Positions 60,084-64,000 of a stretch of DNA of 64,000 nt are shown piece after piece. Source of the DNA: Kingdonia uniflora (taxonomy: Eukaryota; Streptophyta; Magnoliopsida; Ranunculales; Circaeasteraceae); contig JACGCM010001655.1 of the NCBI GenBank assembly GCA_014058105.1, positions 1,860,001-1,924,000 of the forward strand. Direction: 5' to 3'. The position numbers and the translations under genes are program-made. The stretch's first letter is position 1. The number at the start of each line of letters is the position of its first letter. The notes below the pieces were generated by a model. It saw only the letters and a list, made by a program, of their open reading frames with translations, was not told the origin of the DNA and made no database searches.

Positions 60084-60438
60084 ACATCAATTAGTTATAT
60101 CCCTCTGAAAATAGCTTCACCACAAGCATCAATCAGTTTCAAGCTTTAAGCAACAATGATAATGAGCCAAGGCAAGAGGAAATTTTAGGTATACAAGAAA
60201 GAGGAAGTGCAGCAAAAGCAACTGAAGATGGGGTTCAACCACAAAATTTTCAGATGAGATGAAGATAGATCTAATGCACAAGAGGGAGTTCGTACATTAC
60301 CTAACCTGGAGAGTTGGGAAGATGAGATGGAACTTGAGGATAGCATGCAATCTAATCTAGGGCCTAATCAAGTTTTCAAAGGAGGTAAGGTTTACACCTT
60401 AGATCCTAAAACCACACGTTCCCAATTTAAAGGCATTT

Positions 60439-61160
60439 AATGAAATCATCTTTTGAAATGCCCGCGGTTTAGGAAACTCCAAAACTCTTTCTTATTTAAA
60501 GAAGAAAATTGGAATACTTAAGCCCCAGATAATGGGTTTTGCTGAACCAAATATTTTCACAAATGTATTTTACATCCCCGGATTTAGCTCAAGGATTATA
60601 TCCAATGAATCCATGGATATGAAGGGCAATGTATGGATACTATGGGCAGAGAATTCTTAAGAACCACAGGTGATTCAGGTCGATAAACAATTTATAATAG
60701 TCGAATACATGGAATGCTACCTCTCTTTTATACATGCAGACTGCCTACGAATAAATAGACTGGAGTTGTGGTCACAGCTGACTAGATTCTCGATGAACAA
60801 CACCAAACCTTGTCTGTATAGGGGATTACAATGTGATTCTCCGACTCTCATAAAGAGAAGGTGGAAGACCTCCATTGATGAATGCTATATCAAATTTTGC
60901 TAATTTCCTTAATAGTGCCAACTTGACAGAGACTGGTACTTCTGGAATGAACTTCACGTGGTGCAATGCCCAAAAAGGACATAGGAAAATTTTCAGCCAC
61001 CTTGACAGATGTCTCCAAAATAAGCAGTGGTTCGACTCGTTTCTTGGTTGGAAAATTAAAGTATTTCCAAGAACTAAATCCGATCACTCTCTTCTATTGG
61101 GAGAATGCATCCATATACCCAAACCTCACAATATTCCTTTTCGTTACATGCAGGCGTAGA
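60439..61160 (+). pseudogene. LINE ORF2 endonuclease remnant
   Basis: Codons read NARGLGNSKTLSYLKKK and LKPQIMGFAEPN (catalytic Asn and Glu of the endonuclease), a stop where relatives have the Trp before NARG, then MNFTWCNAQKGHRKIFSHLD and the SDHSLLL catalytic His segment at about 61,080. The middle part changes frame. Inactive. Confidence 0.8.
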
Positions 61161-61339
61161 GCAGATACCCTAAATTTTATAAGGTTGTGGAGAATAGCTG
61201 GTACAAACCTATGTCGGCTAACCCTCTATTTACGGTGATGCTTAAACTGCGAAGACTCAAGGTATATATTAAAGAATGAAGGCTTACGGTTACTGCTCCC
61301 CAGATTATAAAAAATGACCTGGAAAGAGAAATTCTTCAT

Positions 61340-62760
61340 ATGCAAATGGAGTTAGAACAAGACCACACAAATGATGATCTTGAGCATCAAATGTTTGGGA
61401 AAGCAATATTGCTTGCAGACATAGAGGAAAAGGAGAAGATTACATGGAGACAACGTTCCCGCATTAAATGGCTTCAAGCAGGTGAGAGAAATGCACAATT
61501 CTTTCATTCTTCAACAAAGATAAGAATAGAGAAAGCAATTATTACTAAACTTTCCACTCCAGGGAGTTTGATTATTACGGACCAAGAGGATATTCGATAA
61601 CATATAGTAGCATATTATACTGAGAAATTCACTGCCCATGCAGTCCTTCATATCCCATCACTATTTGCCAACATGATCCATAAAATACGAGCTGATGAAA
61701 ACAATCAGTAGAGTGACAGTCTGTTACAAGAAGAGATTAAAGAAGCTGTGTTTGACTTTGATGGCGATAGATCACCTGGACCGGATGGTTTCCCTGGATC
61801 TTTTTTCAGAACACATTGGATAATTTTAGAAGCGGACATCTACTCTGGCATTACCTCCTTCTTCTCCGATGGTATGATCCCCAAACATTTTCAACAATAA
61901 CCTGATCGTTTTGATTCCTACAGTAAAAAATCCAGTGACTATTAAACAGTTCAGACCCATATGTCTAAGTAATTTCATCTTTAAGATTATTACTAAGATT
62001 ATAGTCACAAAAATATCTCCTATTGCTTCCAAAATTGTTTCTCGAGACCAAAGTGTATTTATCCTGGGCAGAAGTATCCAGAATAATATTTGTATGGCAT
62101 CTGAGTTGGTGAATGAAATGGCAGAAAAAAGGAAGGGTGCAAACATTGCACTCAAGCTAGAAATCTCACAAGCTTATGATACTCTAAGTTGGGAATTTCT
62201 ATTTGCAGCTCTGGAATCTTCTAGATTTGGCCCTATATTTTGTCAGTGGATATCGACCATCGTCAGTAGTAGTATGATCTCGGTTTCAGTGAATGGTATC
62301 CCTTCAGGATATTTTAGTATGAGCAGAGGTCTGAAACAAGGGGACCCCTTATCCCTACTGGTTTTTGTGATAGCTGAAGATATACTGAGTATTCACCTTC
62401 ACCATCTACTCGAACAACGGAAGATTCGCCCCATGGTAGCGATAAAAAATTACCAAGCCCCTGCATACCTCCTATTCGCAGGTGATATTCTGATCTTTGC
62501 AAATGGTAGAACCAAATACCTGAAAAACCTACGGGAAGCTCTTACAAGATACAAAAGCGTTCGAATAGGAAATTAGCTTAGACAAAAGCAAGATTTTCCT
62601 CAGTGAAGTACCCCTAACTCGAAGACGGATTGTGTTGAGCATCTTCAGGTTTTCTGAAGGCACTTTTCCAGAAACATACCTGGGAATTCCCCTAAGTCAA
62701 GGCTGAGTAGCCACAAATACTATAAGACCCTAGTGGAAAGGATTCAGAAAAGGGCTAATA
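61340..62760 (+). pseudogene. LINE ORF2 reverse transcriptase, FADD altered
   Basis: Codons give WRQRSRIKWLQAGERNAQFF, DRSPGPDGFPGSFF, IPTVKNPVTIKQFRPICLSN, FILGRSIQNNICMASELVNE, ALKLEISQAYDTLSWEF, GLKQGDPLS and YLLFAGDILIFANG, then YLGIPLSQG-type thumb. The catalytic FADD box reads FAGD and the first catalytic Asp (KLD) reads KLE, so two metal-binding Asp positions are lost. Stops near 61,598, 61,710, 61,900 and 62,574 add to this. Confidence 0.88.
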
Positions 62761-62840
62761 GTTGGATAGGAAAACTCTTATCGTTCTAGGGTAGAGTAAT
62801 CCTAGCAAGGGTTGTTCTCAATAGTATCCCCATATACAAT

Positions 62841-63683
62841 ATGTCTATTTATAAATGGCCAAGATCGCTCATAAAGGAAGGGGACTCTATAATTCAAAAT
62901 TTTATCTGGACTGGGGATCCATCACGAAGAAAAGGAATCACAGTAAAATGGGAGAAGGTCTGCAAACCTCTAAAGGAAGGTGGGTTGGGTATACGAAGCT
63001 TGAAAGAAGTTAATGATGATATGTTATGCAAACTCCATTGGGCCTTTTGTGACAGGCAATAGGACTGGTCTCAATTTATGCACGCTAAGTTCACAAACAA
63101 AGCAGGTGACTTCATCCGATATCATAAGAAGTCCACAATTTGGCCAGGTATTAAACTCGCCACTAGTATTAATCGACCATATATGGGATGGTTAATAGGG
63201 AATGGGGCTAACATCGACTTCTGGAGGGACATTTGAGCCACGGAGATACCTCTGAGGGAATATATTGAGATGCCACAATCCCTGTGGAAAAGATGCACAG
63301 CTAGACTTAATGACTTTATCAACTCCGATGGATGGGATATACCTACCGATATTAGGATTCTCATGTTGGCTCTAGGGATCAATGTGCTGGAAATACCTTG
63401 CAACCCACGAGAAGCAGATAAAAGAATCTGGAAACCTGATATCTATGGGAACTTTACTATTAGAAATGCTTATGAGACTATAAGGAAAAAGGTGAATATG
63501 GCATGGTGGTGGAAGTATACGTGGAGGGGAAGCGTTCACCCAAAATTAGGGGGTTTTGCATGGAGATTGGTAAATCATATCCTACCTTTGGATGATACTG
63601 TTCAAAAAAAGGGAATCCATATCACTTCTAGATGTACTCTTTGCCACTTGCAGGAGGAAACAGAAGCACATTTGCTCTTGTAA
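62841..63683 (+). pseudogene. LINE ORF2 zf-RVT region
   Basis: Frames 62,841-63,062 and 63,270-63,683 give MSIYKWPRSLIKEGDSIIQN, KPLKEGGLGIRSLKEVN, RIWKPDIYGNFTIRNAYE, WWWKYTWRGSVHPKLGGFAW and CTLCHLQEETEAHLLL, the CxxCxxxxEExxHLxxxC module with the last Cys beyond the stop. The RNase H domain would follow after the window. Confidence 0.82.
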
Positions 63684-63689
63684 TGCCCT

Positions 63690-64000
63690 TCAACTGCAAA
63701 TATTTCGTTATGGGCTACTAATACCTTCTTTTTACCTTCAATTTATAGTACAAACACATGGAAATTCATTCTGGAAAAGAGCCGATCAGTTAGCAGCTAT
63801 ATAAATGACCTTTGGATTGCAACCATTTTCTCCATCTGCCATACAATCTGGCAGCTCAGAATAGCTTGAGATTTGGAGATACAACACCATCCATGCCTTA
63901 TATGAAGAGGGAGATTCTCAATCAAATTCATTATACTATTGAACTGTCAAAAGGAAAGATAAAAAACAACATACAGGAACTGGAGACCATCAAAATTCTT
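63690..64000 (+). other. Continuation of the LINE, unresolved
   Basis: Frame-broken sequence; codons such as SVIYMTFGLQPFS and IWRYNTIHALYEEGDSQSNS resemble the linker before RNase H in plant L1 elements. The 3' end is not in the window. Confidence 0.4.

Larger units (their letters stand above)
60084..64000 (+). mobile_element. Second L1-type LINE, 5' part uncertain, runs off the window
   Basis: Gypsy homology ends near 60,083 and an acidic ORF1 C-terminal tail (about 60,150-60,438) leads into ORF2 at an ATGA overlap-type junction near 60,439. Endonuclease, reverse transcriptase and zf-RVT follow to the right edge. It differs clearly in sequence from the LINE at 32.3-39.4 kb, so it is another family or subfamily. 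Stops are frequent. Confidence 0.85.

Overview
This window looks like gene-poor, repeat-rich nuclear DNA from a flowering plant, most likely a eudicot. It is AT-rich, spliced gene remnants carry plant-type GT-AG introns, and the recognisable sequences are plant families: a MIK2-type LRR receptor kinase, plastid chaperonin-60 beta, plastid glucose-6-phosphate isomerase, purple acid phosphatase, ribosomal protein S18, a type-B response regulator, a DUF632 protein, and Ty3/gypsy, Ty1/copia, LINE and CACTA elements. Almost every recognisable gene is a partial or broken copy. The only intact host-type reading frame I would defend is a 74-codon cytochrome c oxidase VIIc-like frame at 55,058-55,282.

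Layout. (1) 1.7-4.7 kb, minus: a full-length but broken LRR receptor-kinase gene. (2) 6.29-18.88 kb: a Ty3/gypsy element (minus, chromodomain type) bracketed by the 5-bp target duplication TTAAG. Its right LTR is split by a CACTA-type DNA transposon (about 11,970-18,841) that carries fragments of several host genes: purple acid phosphatase exons, with the last two exons of RPS18 lying inside a phosphatase intron, plus two unidentified exons. (3) 18.9-22.8 kb: a tRNA-like cloverleaf remnant, a decayed type-B response regulator and an inverted-repeat element. (4) 22.8-29.2 kb: a heavily decayed Ty1/copia element with recognisable LTRs, primer-site region and pol fragments. (5) 29.2-39.7 kb: copy A of a chimeric unit (PGI fragment followed by COX VIIc-like), interrupted by a LINE whose reverse-transcriptase region is present twice as a 1.7-1.8 kb inverted repeat. 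(6) 40.9-44.7 kb: a chaperonin-60 beta pseudogene with a DUF632-protein fragment inside it. (7) 46.1-47.8 kb: LTR, primer site and gag of a truncated gypsy element. (8) 47.8-55.5 kb: copy B of the PGI/COX VIIc-like unit, keeping nine internal or 3' PGI exons. (9) 55.5-60.1 kb: a truncated Athila/Tat-like gypsy element, minus strand. (10) 60.1-64.0 kb: a second, different LINE running off the window end.

The genes do not form a pathway. The interest lies in how the region was built: nested insertions whose order can be read, gene fragments with their introns captured at DNA level inside a CACTA element, a duplicated gene chimera, and a long LINE hairpin that could feed small-RNA pathways. Calls rest on translated motifs and base patterns read by eye; no database search was possible, so family names are from recognition and distances are approximate.
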